Source: Clostridia bacterium
Lineage (GTDB): Bacteria > Acidobacteriota > Terriglobia > Terriglobales > Acidobacteriaceae
Length of the DNA: 64,000 bases
NCBI GenBank assembly: GCA_035561135.1
Contig: DATMYA010000063.1
Location: forward strand, 1 to 64,000
Reading direction: 5' to 3'
The notes under the pieces: generated by a model
What the model was told of the DNA's origin: nothing
What the model saw: only the letters and a program-made list of their open reading frames with translations
Database searches by the model: none
Program-made: the position numbers and the translations under genes
Shown: in pieces, positions 52,614-60,983 of the stretch
Layout of the letters: every line of letters starts with the position of its first letter
How positions within the stretch are numbered: the stretch's first letter is position 1

Positions 52614-54484
52614 GCAGAGCACTCTCGCTCATCATCCTCTCCCTGCTATTGAACGTAGGCGCCGTGGCGCAGGCGGAACAGCAGGAGGCAATGGGAACCC
52701 ATGCTGCGCTGGAATCGGCAAAGAGCATGGAAGCCGCGGGACGCTGGCGCGATGCCATTCCCATGCTCCAGCGCATCGCGACCCTCGATCCGTCCAACGT
52801 GGAAGTTCGCTGGCGTCTCGGACGCATGCTTGGCTGGAGCGGCCAGCGCGACCACGCTCTGCCGCATTTGCGCTTCGCCTGTGAGACGAGCCCGACAACC
52901 GAGCACTGCATCGACTACGCCGAGACGCTTTCTTGGAGTGACGCCACGCGTGCAGATGCGCAGGCATTGCTCCGCCGTATCCTCGTAGCCGATCCATCCA
53001 GCAGGCAGGCGAAACTGCAACTGGGCCGCATGCTCGTGTGGAATGCGAAGACGCGCTCAGAGGGCGTGACGATTCTGAAAGAAGCTGTCGCCGCCGACCC
53101 GAATGACGCTGACGCAGCATTGACGCTTGCGGAAGCGCTCTCCTGGACGCATGAGTCACGCGCTGAGGCGCTCGCGATTTACGAAAAGACCCTTGCCCAG
53201 GACGCGAACAACGGCCGCGCACTGACGGGGACGGCCCAGATCCTCGCGTGGAGTGGACGCACAAACGACGCGCTCCAGCTCTACGACCAAGTCCTCAAAG
53301 CCGATCCCAAGAATGAGCAGGCGCTCCGTGGTCGCGCCGAAATCCTAAACTGGAGAGGCAATTACGCGGACGCCAGGGCGCTCCTTGCTCCCTTGCACAC
53401 TGCGTCACCGGAGGACGCTGCAACAACGCTGGAGCTCGCACGCAGTAACTTCGGCCTGCGGCAATATCGAGCGGCGCAGTCACTTGCCCAGACGCTCGGA
53501 AGCGATCCCGAGACGCGGGAGTTGCGTGCCGACCTACGTCGCTCCCTGGGAGCCTACACTTCGATCGGTTATGCCGGCCGCCGCAATCGCCAGCAGTTGG
53601 ACTATGACCGGTTGGAGACGCGCCTCTCACTACCAATTGCCGCGGGGCAGCGACTGACCTTCGGATATCGTCCGACGTACCTGCGAACGAAGACAGACGA
53701 CTTCAACTCGAATTTCTACTCCGTCGCTTACGATGCACAGCCGTCAGAGTTCGTTACCGCTAGTGTGGACTTCAACTCGGATACACATCCGGGTTATTCG
53801 ACGCGCCTCGGTGGCGGAACACTGCTGACGTATCGCCCAGTGAATTCCGTCAAGCTAAGCGCCGGTTTCCGCCGCGAAGCAGTCGAGGAGTCGTTACTCT
53901 CCCAGCGTGGCGAGTATTTAGGTTCAACGCTGGCAGGGCAGGTGTCTTCCAACCTCGCCACCGTAGGCGTGAGCTACGACAACGCTGCTCACGGAATCGA
54001 CTTCAGCGTTGAGTACTCGGACGGACTGTTCACCGGAAGCCACCTCGATTCCAACCGTCGCAAGGGTGTTGACTTCAACCTCGGAAAATCCATTCGCGGC
54101 GATCGCCCGTATATACGCCTGGCATATGGTCTGAGCTACGTCAGCTTTGACTACGATGCTGACCAGGCGCTTGCGGGTCCCAATCCCCGCCTCAGTGGCG
54201 GATACTTCAGTCCAACGGCTTTCCTGCTGAACTACGCAGGCGTAAGCGCTTCTGGCAAAATTCGTACTCGGCTACAGTGGACCGCCGACGCAACCGCCGG
54301 CATACAGAACGTGGACTCCACAACCGCTCGCTTCGCCGACTCTCACTTTGCTTCAAGCATCAGGACAGGACTCATCTGGCGCGTTACCGACAGGGATGAC
54401 GTGCAGATCGGCTATGAATTCCTGAACGTGTACAACGCATTTCGGCGCAACATCCCACGGATTACATGGCGCCATTACTTCTAG
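52604..54484 (+). CDS. Outer-membrane TPR/beta-barrel exopolysaccharide exporter
   Basis: The 626-residue product has a Sec signal (SLIILSLLLNVGAVAQA, residues about 8-24) and about eight tetratricopeptide-type repeats (about 30-320), each with the pattern LGRMLxW(N/S) ... DPxN. A C-terminal domain (about 330-626) of alternating aromatic strands (for example YTSIGYAGRRNRQQLDYDRL, LTFGYRPTYLRT) ends in aromatic HYF, typical of an outer-membrane barrel recognised by the BAM machinery. The architecture is that of BcsC/YaiO-type exporters, with fewer repeats than BcsC. It is translationally coupled to the synthase before and the GT-C enzyme after, so it likely exports the synthase's product. Confidence 0.85.
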   Translation: MPISRALSLIILSLLLNVGAVAQAEQQEAMGTHAALESAKSMEAAGRWRDAIPMLQRIATLDPSNVEVRWRLGRMLGWSGQRDHALPHLRFACETSPTTEHCIDYAETLSWSDATRADAQALLRRILVADPSSRQAKLQLGRMLVWNAKTRSEGVTILKEAVAADPNDADAALTLAEALSWTHESRAEALAIYEKTLAQDANNGRALTGTAQILAWSGRTNDALQLYDQVLKADPKNEQALRGRAEILNWRGNYADARALLAPLHTASPEDAATTLELARSNFGLRQYRAAQSLAQTLGSDPETRELRADLRRSLGAYTSIGYAGRRNRQQLDYDRLETRLSLPIAAGQRLTFGYRPTYLRTKTDDFNSNFYSVAYDAQPSEFVTASVDFNSDTHPGYSTRLGGGTLLTYRPVNSVKLSAGFRREAVEESLLSQRGEYLGSTLAGQVSSNLATVGVSYDNAAHGIDFSVEYSDGLFTGSHLDSNRRKGVDFNLGKSIRGDRPYIRLAYGLSYVSFDYDADQALAGPNPRLSGGYFSPTAFLLNYAGVSASGKIRTRLQWTADATAGIQNVDSTTARFADSHFASSIRTGLIWRVTDRDDVQIGYEFLNVYNAFRRNIPRITWRHYF

Positions 54485-56331
54485 AAGAAATCAAAAAGAA
54501 GCGGCTCGACACGAAGTTCGTCACGCGTGTCGAACTGAACGACTTCCTGCATACGGAACGTCTGCTCGCTTTGGCGCTCGTCGTTGTGGTTGGACTGTTT
54601 GTGCGTGCTCGGGACCCTCTGTACTCGACCGCGTATATGGACGAATCCATCTACGTGATTTACGGGCGGATGTTCCTGGCGCAAAGTTTCGAGTCGCCTC
54701 TTTCAACCCCGTTACAGTGGAGTTTTGGCTGGTATCTATGGCCGATGATGTCGGCCGCTGCTGACTGGCTTGCAGGACTGGCGGGCGTTCGTTTGCTCGC
54801 TGCCGGCTTGGGTACGGTCGCGGTTATATCGGTTTACAGTTTCACGAAGCGCGCGATCTCCGTGCCGGTTGCGCTGGCGGCGGCTGCCATGTTCGCCGTG
54901 CTTCCCAGCGCGGTGCTGGCCTCGCGCATCGCGACTCGCGATGCAGGCGCTTTTCCGTTCTTTGCGATGGCGCTGTGTGCTTACGCTTGGGCGTGGCACA
55001 CAGGGTCGAAGCGAGGTTGGCTTGCATCCGGCTGCCTGTTCTTCGCCGCCTTCCTCTGCAAGTATGTAGTTGCCATCTACTTCCCATTCCTGGCGCTGCT
55101 TGCGTTGTTCAGGAAGGGATGGCGCAGCTTTGGACTGTTCACTCTGCCGTTAGCTGCGGCTTGCGCTGCGTATCTCGCGGTGTATTGGAGAGAACTAAGG
55201 CTTCTGCTGTCGTATGGCGGCGGGTACAACTCTCTTCGCGCAAGCGGACACGATTTCTGGACGGTTTACTTTCGCGAACGAATCGATTTCTGGATTGTCG
55301 CGCTGCTTGCGATTGTGGCGCTTTTCTTTGCGCGGCACCGCCGTACGGCGCTGCTGCTATGGGGTGGAGCGGCTATCGGCATCGCATTCCAGGTGATCAC
55401 GCGCGCTGACTACGATTGGTGGAAGCACGCTAACTACGTGCTGATTTTTCTCGTGCCCGTGGCAGCGCTGGCGGTGCTGGAGATCGCCAGGGTTGCAACT
55501 AGAGCGCGTCAGTCGCACCTCGCCGTCGTGGGAAGTTCAGCCGTCATCGTTTTGGTGATTGTTCTAGCTGCTGCAGGCAAGGCTGTTTACACGCACGACT
55601 TCCTCTTCTGGCCAAACGTGGAACCCGCGCTTGCCGCGCTCCGCGGCCAGGTGAAGCCCGGTACCAGGCTGCTTGTGGACGATAGCGTCTTCCGCTATTA
55701 CTACATGCGGGAGTTGCACCAGTCGAGCATCGCCGATCCGTTCTACTTCGAATACAAGGGTGCAAAGGGTGCGTCGGCGTACGCAGCGGCCGTCCGCGAT
55801 GAGCAGTTCGACTACATCATCCTGAATGGCGGCATGGGGCGCGAAGCGCAAGAGATGGACGCCGCCATCCGTCCCGAACTCGCGAACTACAGATCGCTGA
55901 TGTGGACGGTCGACCCAACGCTGGGACGGACAGTGGAGGTGTATGCACGCAGTTCGATGCCGAATCCAACAAAGAGCGCGCTGGAGATTTCTTCCCCGGC
56001 CGACGGAGAAATTTCACCTACGCGCATTGTGAACGTCTCCGGGCGTGCGCTCATCGGCGACGCGGGATGGTCGGCGGAGGCCGAAGTTTTCACCGACCGT
56101 TGGTATCCGCAGGGTCGTAAAAATCTTCGCTCGGACCGCGGGTTCGTGCTGCCAACCATCCTTGGAGGAGAGGGATTGCAGCAATGCAATCACCTCATCG
56201 CCGTCACTCTTTACGACTCGACGGGGGCCAGGAAAGGCACCTCTCTGCTTTGGCGAATCAGCCGCGCCAATGTTGACGGAAGCCGCCCCGCTTGTGCCCC
56301 TGCACCAGTCGCGCCCCCTCCGCAACTCTAG
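54466..56331 (+). CDS. GT-C membrane glycosyltransferase, ArnT/PMT-like, with a C-terminal beta domain
   Basis: The 621-residue polytopic protein has about ten hydrophobic segments in residues 30-390. The first periplasmic loop carries an acidic pair, YMDESIYVIYGRMF, the expected catalytic Asp-Glu region of lipid-linked-sugar transferases such as ArnT and PMT. After residue about 400 come soluble segments. The final 120 residues (ALEISSPADGEISPTRIVNVSGRALI onward) look like an Ig/carbohydrate-binding beta domain. It would transfer a sugar from a polyprenyl carrier to the exported polymer or an envelope acceptor. It overlaps the barrel gene by 19 bases, completing a three-gene operon. The acceptor is unknown. 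Confidence 0.8.
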   Translation: MAPLLLEEIKKKRLDTKFVTRVELNDFLHTERLLALALVVVVGLFVRARDPLYSTAYMDESIYVIYGRMFLAQSFESPLSTPLQWSFGWYLWPMMSAAADWLAGLAGVRLLAAGLGTVAVISVYSFTKRAISVPVALAAAAMFAVLPSAVLASRIATRDAGAFPFFAMALCAYAWAWHTGSKRGWLASGCLFFAAFLCKYVVAIYFPFLALLALFRKGWRSFGLFTLPLAAACAAYLAVYWRELRLLLSYGGGYNSLRASGHDFWTVYFRERIDFWIVALLAIVALFFARHRRTALLLWGGAAIGIAFQVITRADYDWWKHANYVLIFLVPVAALAVLEIARVATRARQSHLAVVGSSAVIVLVIVLAAAGKAVYTHDFLFWPNVEPALAALRGQVKPGTRLLVDDSVFRYYYMRELHQSSIADPFYFEYKGAKGASAYAAAVRDEQFDYIILNGGMGREAQEMDAAIRPELANYRSLMWTVDPTLGRTVEVYARSSMPNPTKSALEISSPADGEISPTRIVNVSGRALIGDAGWSAEAEVFTDRWYPQGRKNLRSDRGFVLPTILGGEGLQQCNHLIAVTLYDSTGARKGTSLLWRISRANVDGSRPACAPAPVAPPPQL

Positions 56332-56370
56332 CTCAAACCCACTTGGGAATTCCTTGCGATAAGTTGCAGG

Positions 56371-57303
56371 TTAGTCTGGCACGTTGCAATCGCTCACGTC
56401 GAGCAAGCCAAGGATGCCATCGAGTCCTACGGATGAGATCGCGAAAGGTGCGCTCTGTCTCACGATGGGTTTCGCGTGGAAAGCGATGCCCATGCCGGCA
56501 ACGGTGAGCATCGGCAAGTCGTTCGCACCATCGCCGACGGCAACGACTTCTTCCGGACTAATGCCTTCCTTTGCCGCGATCTCCTGAAGGAGTTCCGCCT
56601 TTCGCCGCCCGTCAACGATTTCACCCCGGACTCTGCCTGTCACGAATCCATCCGATATCTCCAACTCATTCGCGAACATGTAGTCGATACCAAGCAGCTC
56701 CTGAAGATGTTCTCCGATGAACGTGAACCCACCCGAGACGATTGCCGTTTTGTACCCCAGCTTTTTGACCGTAGATATCAGGCGCTCTGCGCCGTCTGTG
56801 AGTGAAATCGCATCTCTCAGCTCCCTTGCTCTCTGTTCAGGCACTCCACGCAAAAATGACAGCCTGTTGGTGAAGCTCTGCTTGAAATCGATTTCGCCCC
56901 GCATCGCCGAGGCCGTGATGTTCGAGACCTGCTCGCCCGCTCCTGCAATCTTTGCCAGCTCGTCAATCACTTCCGCTTGAATCAGAGTGGAATCCATGTC
57001 GAGCACGATCAGGCGCCGCTTCCGCCCGAAAGTGCTCTCGTCTTCTATGCAGATGTCGATGTCTAGTTCATCCGCAAGCGCGTTGAAGCTTGCTCGCATC
57101 CCGCCGATCTCCGCTTCGCCGCGTACCCGCAATCGGACACAAGCGCAGCCCGCATGTGTGCCTTTGGCCGGAGCAAATATCGAGTCCGAGATGCGCTCCA
57201 TGCAGTCGACTTCCAGGCCGGCCCGCAATGCGATTGCGTTCGCCGCGCGTAGATGTTCCGCAAAAAGCGCTCGCCCAAGCAGGGTAATAACAAATCTGTT
57301 CAT
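56371..57303 (-). CDS. serB: Phosphoserine phosphatase
   Basis: This HAD-family enzyme performs the last step of serine synthesis. Its 310 residues comprise an N-terminal ACT-like domain (residues 1-90) and the phosphatase domain with D102 and D104 (LDMDSTL), the SGG loop (VSGGFTF), K in RRKAEL and VGDGANDLPML. The ACT part may be regulatory. It is convergent with the polysaccharide operon, with about 40 bases between the stops, and divergent from the aminotransferase and serA genes. Together these supply all three steps of the phosphorylated serine pathway. I saw no ribosome-binding site for the ATG. Confidence 0.95.
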   Translation of the reverse strand: MNRFVITLLGRALFAEHLRAANAIALRAGLEVDCMERISDSIFAPAKGTHAGCACVRLRVRGEAEIGGMRASFNALADELDIDICIEDESTFGRKRRLIVLDMDSTLIQAEVIDELAKIAGAGEQVSNITASAMRGEIDFKQSFTNRLSFLRGVPEQRARELRDAISLTDGAERLISTVKKLGYKTAIVSGGFTFIGEHLQELLGIDYMFANELEISDGFVTGRVRGEIVDGRRKAELLQEIAAKEGISPEEVVAVGDGANDLPMLTVAGMGIAFHAKPIVRQSAPFAISSVGLDGILGLLDVSDCNVPD

Positions 57304-57456
57304 GGCGTGATGTGGAAAGTTCAGAAATCATTATGCGGCGGGACGGCCATGGCCGGGCAACATTCTGATAAAATCCGCGGCAACTTCCTCTGCTCGCACG
57401 TTCACTAAGAAAACTGATCGCACCGAAACAGGCTTCAGCTTCCGTGAGAGGTTCCT

Positions 57457-58647
57457 ATGTTTCGCAAAACTCGGCTCTTCACTCCGGGCCCGACGCCACT
57501 TCTTCCCGCTGCACAGTTCGCGATGGCTGCTGCCGACATGCATCACCGGACGCCCGAATTTCGCGCCTTGTATTCGCGAGTGCTCCAGCAGCTACAAACG
57601 TTCATCGGCACGAAGAACGATGTCGTCGCGATTGCTGCTTCTGGAACGGGAGCCATGGAGGCGGCTGTCAGCAACCTGACCAGTCCCGGCGACAAAGTTC
57701 TGGTGCTCACGGCAGGCAAGTTCGGCGAACGCTGGGCGTGTCTCGCGAAGGCCTTTCATTGCAGCGTCGAGAGCGTGACCGTGCCTTATGGGAAAACCTT
57801 CTCCATCGAAGCCATTCGCGAACGCCTCACGCCCGACCTCCGCGTCGTGTTCATGCAAGCCACGGAAACATCCACTGGCGCGCGCCATTCTGTCTCCAAA
57901 GTCGCGGAGCTGCTTCACGGCACAGACACGCTTCTCGTCGTCGATGCCATTACAGGACTTGGCACAACAAACCTGGACCTCGATGGCGACGGCATTGATG
58001 TGACTATCGGCGGCTCGCAGAAAGCTCTCATGGTGCCGCCCGGAATGGCCTATCTCGCAGTCAGCGACCGCGCCTGGCGGCGGATGGAAAGTTCGCGGCA
58101 GCCTCGCTACTATTTCGATCTCATGAAGGAGCGCAAGTCGGCCGGGAAGGGCGAGTCGTCCTACACTCCTGCGGTTGCGCTCGTTGCCGCGCTAGGTGCG
58201 GCGCTCGACTATATCGCTGCTCAGGCCAACGGTGATCTTGCCCAGGGACGCCGTAACCTCGTCGCCAACGCCGAACTCTGCGCGGAAGTTACGCGCTCGG
58301 CCGCACAGGCAATTGGGCTGAAACTGTTTGCACCCAGCGCTCCTGCTGCGGCGGTGACCGCCATTCAAGCTCCGCAGGGAATTTCCTCGACTGACATCGT
58401 CAGACGCTTCAAATCGCAGTTTGGCGGAATTCTCTCCGATGGTCAGGGTGAGATGAAGGGACAGATTTTCCGTATCGCCCACATCGGGTACCTCGACTTC
58501 ATGGATACGATCGCCATTATCGCCGGCCTCGAACAAGTGCTGCACGAGTTGATGCCCGGCTCGATCACCCTGGGGGACGGACTGCGCGCCGCGCAGCAGA
58601 CATACCAGCGCGTCGTCGCAGGACGGGCAGCGGGGGAGGGACGATGA
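57457..58647 (+). CDS. Class V aminotransferase (alanine-glyoxylate/serine-pyruvate family), probable phosphoserine aminotransferase
   Basis: The 396-residue PLP enzyme begins RLFTPGPTPLLP and carries MHHRTPEF, AASGTGAMEAAVSNL, VVDAITGLGTTNLDLD and the PLP lysine in GGSQKALMVPPG (near residue 190). This is the small-subunit alanine-glyoxylate/serine-pyruvate lineage rather than the SerC lineage. Position tells otherwise about role: it overlaps serA by four bases and is divergent from serB. So it most likely acts as the phosphoserine aminotransferase. GAGAGG lies 5 bases before the ATG. The alternative is a true serine-glyoxylate transaminase; a dedicated serC elsewhere would argue for it. Confidence 0.86.
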   Translation: MFRKTRLFTPGPTPLLPAAQFAMAAADMHHRTPEFRALYSRVLQQLQTFIGTKNDVVAIAASGTGAMEAAVSNLTSPGDKVLVLTAGKFGERWACLAKAFHCSVESVTVPYGKTFSIEAIRERLTPDLRVVFMQATETSTGARHSVSKVAELLHGTDTLLVVDAITGLGTTNLDLDGDGIDVTIGGSQKALMVPPGMAYLAVSDRAWRRMESSRQPRYYFDLMKERKSAGKGESSYTPAVALVAALGAALDYIAAQANGDLAQGRRNLVANAELCAEVTRSAAQAIGLKLFAPSAPAAAVTAIQAPQGISSTDIVRRFKSQFGGILSDGQGEMKGQIFRIAHIGYLDFMDTIAIIAGLEQVLHELMPGSITLGDGLRAAQQTYQRVVAGRAAGEGR

Positions 58648-60254
58648 AGATTGTTGTCGCGGAAAAGATTGCCGCCAGCGCCATGGACCTCCTCGCGTCC
58701 GTGCCCGGGTGGCAGGTTGTCGGCCCGGGCCAATTCGCGAGTGATCCGCAGGGAAGCATCAGGGATGCGGAAGGCTTGATTGTTCGTTCGGCTGTTAGGG
58801 CTGATGCTGCACTGGTGCGACACGCGAACAAACTGCGCGTGATCGGCCGTGCCGGTGTTGGCGTGGACAACATCGACGTAGACGTCGCCACTCGCCGCGG
58901 CATCGTTGTGATGAACACGCCGGGCGCAAGCGCTGTTGCCGTTGCAGAACTCACGATTGGCCTGATGCTTTCGCTCGCCCGTCACATCCCGCGCGCAGAC
59001 CAATCGACACGCGCAGGGAATTGGGACAAGAAGTCGTTTGCGGGCACGGAACTTCTGGGCAAGACGTTGGGCATCGTCGGACTGGGGCGAATTGGAACGG
59101 AGGTGTGCAAACGCTCCACTGCGCTCGGCATGAACGTCTGCGGCTCAGACCCGTACGTATCTCCTGCATTCGCAGCCGAGGTTGGCGTTAAGCTCTGCAC
59201 TCTCGAAGAACTCTATTCACAATCAGACTTCATCTCGCTGCATGTGGCGCTCACACACCAGACCACCGGGATGCTGAATGCTTCCGCCTTCGCCAAAATG
59301 AAACGCGGAGTGCGCATCGTGAATTGCGCTCGCGGTGAGCTTGTCGATGAATACGCCCTGGCGGATGCACTTCGCTCTGGCCAAGTCGCGGCAGCCGCCC
59401 TGGATGTATTTCCGAAGGAGCCGCCCAAAGTTTCTCCGTTGTTGGCTCTGCCGAGCGTGGTCGCCACTCCTCACATCGGCGCATCAACTCAGGAGGCGCA
59501 GGACGCAGTCGGAACCCAGATCGCTTCGCAATTGCGCGATTACCTGATGGATGGCGTCGTCCAGAACGCCGTCAACTCGCCTTCTCTCACCGATCTGGAA
59601 TACCAGCAATTGAAGCCTTACATCGCGCTCGCACACAGGATGGCGTCGGTCCTCGCGCAATTGTTCGATTCCAATCTGGAGGAAGTGCGTATTCGCTATG
59701 AGGGAGCGCTGACCGGCTGGAAAACAGAGCTTCTGCAAAGCTCCGCCGTAGCCGGCATCCTGCAGTACGGCTCGGAGGAGACGGTCAACATCATCAACGC
59801 ACAGGCAGCCGCCCAGGCACGTGGCGTGCGTGTCGTGGAATCTCGTTCGGACTCAAACACCAAGATGAACACGGTTCAGATCTCACTGCACGGAGCTTCG
59901 CTCACGCTGGCCGCCACTGGCACGGTGGTGCACGGAGAATCGCCACGCATCATCGAACTGAATGGAATTGAAATAGAGTCGCCGCTCACCGGGAATTTCA
60001 TCGTCATTTCAAACCTTGATCGCCCTGGAGTCATCGGCAGGATCGGCACCTTGCTCTCCGATCACGGCATCAATATTGCCCGGTTCTCGCTGGGTCGCGA
60101 GTCCGAGGCTGCCGCAGCTGCGAATGCCACTGGTGCACCCCTTAGGCGGAAGGCACTCGCCATCGTGCAAACCGATACCCCGGTCCCCAAGGATGTGCTG
60201 AACAATCTAAATAACATAGACGCCGTAATCAGCGTTCACGGCGTCCATGTGTAG
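58644..60254 (+). CDS. serA: D-3-phosphoglycerate dehydrogenase
   Basis: This is the first enzyme of the serine pathway. The 536 residues include the substrate domain (IVAEKIAASAMDLL), the NAD motif IVGLGRIGTEV (about 145-155), the catalytic Arg in NCARGELVDE, the Glu in LDVFPKEPP and the His in TPHIGASTQEAQ. These are followed by an intervening domain (about 315-455) and a C-terminal ACT domain (about 455-536, FIVISNLDRPGVIGRIGTLLSDHG) that senses serine. This long form occurs in Mycobacterium and many other bacteria. ATGA overlap with the aminotransferase shows translational coupling. Confidence 0.96.
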   Translation: MKIVVAEKIAASAMDLLASVPGWQVVGPGQFASDPQGSIRDAEGLIVRSAVRADAALVRHANKLRVIGRAGVGVDNIDVDVATRRGIVVMNTPGASAVAVAELTIGLMLSLARHIPRADQSTRAGNWDKKSFAGTELLGKTLGIVGLGRIGTEVCKRSTALGMNVCGSDPYVSPAFAAEVGVKLCTLEELYSQSDFISLHVALTHQTTGMLNASAFAKMKRGVRIVNCARGELVDEYALADALRSGQVAAAALDVFPKEPPKVSPLLALPSVVATPHIGASTQEAQDAVGTQIASQLRDYLMDGVVQNAVNSPSLTDLEYQQLKPYIALAHRMASVLAQLFDSNLEEVRIRYEGALTGWKTELLQSSAVAGILQYGSEETVNIINAQAAAQARGVRVVESRSDSNTKMNTVQISLHGASLTLAATGTVVHGESPRIIELNGIEIESPLTGNFIVISNLDRPGVIGRIGTLLSDHGINIARFSLGRESEAAAAANATGAPLRRKALAIVQTDTPVPKDVLNNLNNIDAVISVHGVHV

Positions 60255-60298
60255 TTTTCGCTGTTTTGTTTCGCAGTTCCGGGCCTTGCGGCTCCAGG

Positions 60299-60826
60299 CT
60301 ATTTCTGCCGGCTCGTCAATTCGGCGAGGACTTCCTGGCTGTGCTTGCTGGGACTTACATCGGTGAAAACTTTTGCGACCTTGCCGTTCGGATCGATCAG
60401 GAATGTATTTCGCGATGCAAACTTCACGACCGCCAAATTCGTCAACGTGCCGTAGGCCTTCGAAACGACGTGCTCCGTATCGGCGAGCAGCTTGAAGTTC
60501 AGCCCTTCTTTAACACAGAACTCCTTGTGCGACTTCACGTCATCGAGACTCACACCCAAAATTACCGCGTTCTTCTTTTCGTATGCAAGGCGATCACGCT
60601 CGAAGTTGTGAGCTTCGATGGTGCACCCGCCGGTGAAATCCTTTGGATAAAAGTAGAGGACCACCCATTTGCCGCGTAGATCCTTTAGGCTGACCGGGGT
60701 TCCGTCCTGCGATTTCAGTGTGAACTCTGGAGCAGTGGAACCTGCTTCCGGGCGTCCGCTCGCGGCGAAGAGAAACAACGGTACCAGCATCATCAGGGCA
60801 ACAATCACACTCACAATTCGCGCCAT
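60299..60826 (-). CDS. Exported peroxiredoxin, Bcp type (cysteine form)
   Basis: This thiol peroxidase of 175 residues has an N-terminal hydrophobic signal (VSVIVALMMLVPLFLFAAS, residues 5-23). The active site is YFYPKDFTGGCTIEAHNF with peroxidatic C68 and C104 (EFCVKEG) as the likely resolving residue. It aligns across its length with the peroxiredoxin at 43996-44562, in which the codon for the C68 equivalent is TGA. The paralogue therefore gives an internal template for that gene. It is convergent with serA and preceded by a short ribosome-binding region GGAGAT. Confidence 0.93.
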   Translation of the reverse strand: MARIVSVIVALMMLVPLFLFAASGRPEAGSTAPEFTLKSQDGTPVSLKDLRGKWVVLYFYPKDFTGGCTIEAHNFERDRLAYEKKNAVILGVSLDDVKSHKEFCVKEGLNFKLLADTEHVVSKAYGTLTNLAVVKFASRNTFLIDPNGKVAKVFTDVSPSKHSQEVLAELTSRQK

Positions 60827-60983
60827 CGACCATCTCCTTATTGCGACTGTATAGAGGATGAGGGCAGCGTTGCCTTCGGTTCAAAAAGAGCTCTGGGCAC
60901 AGGCATTCATCGACGCGTGTATCTATGCGTGCGCAGAAAGTAAAGCGGAGGAGCCCTTGGTGGTGTAACTCCTCCGCGAGTAG

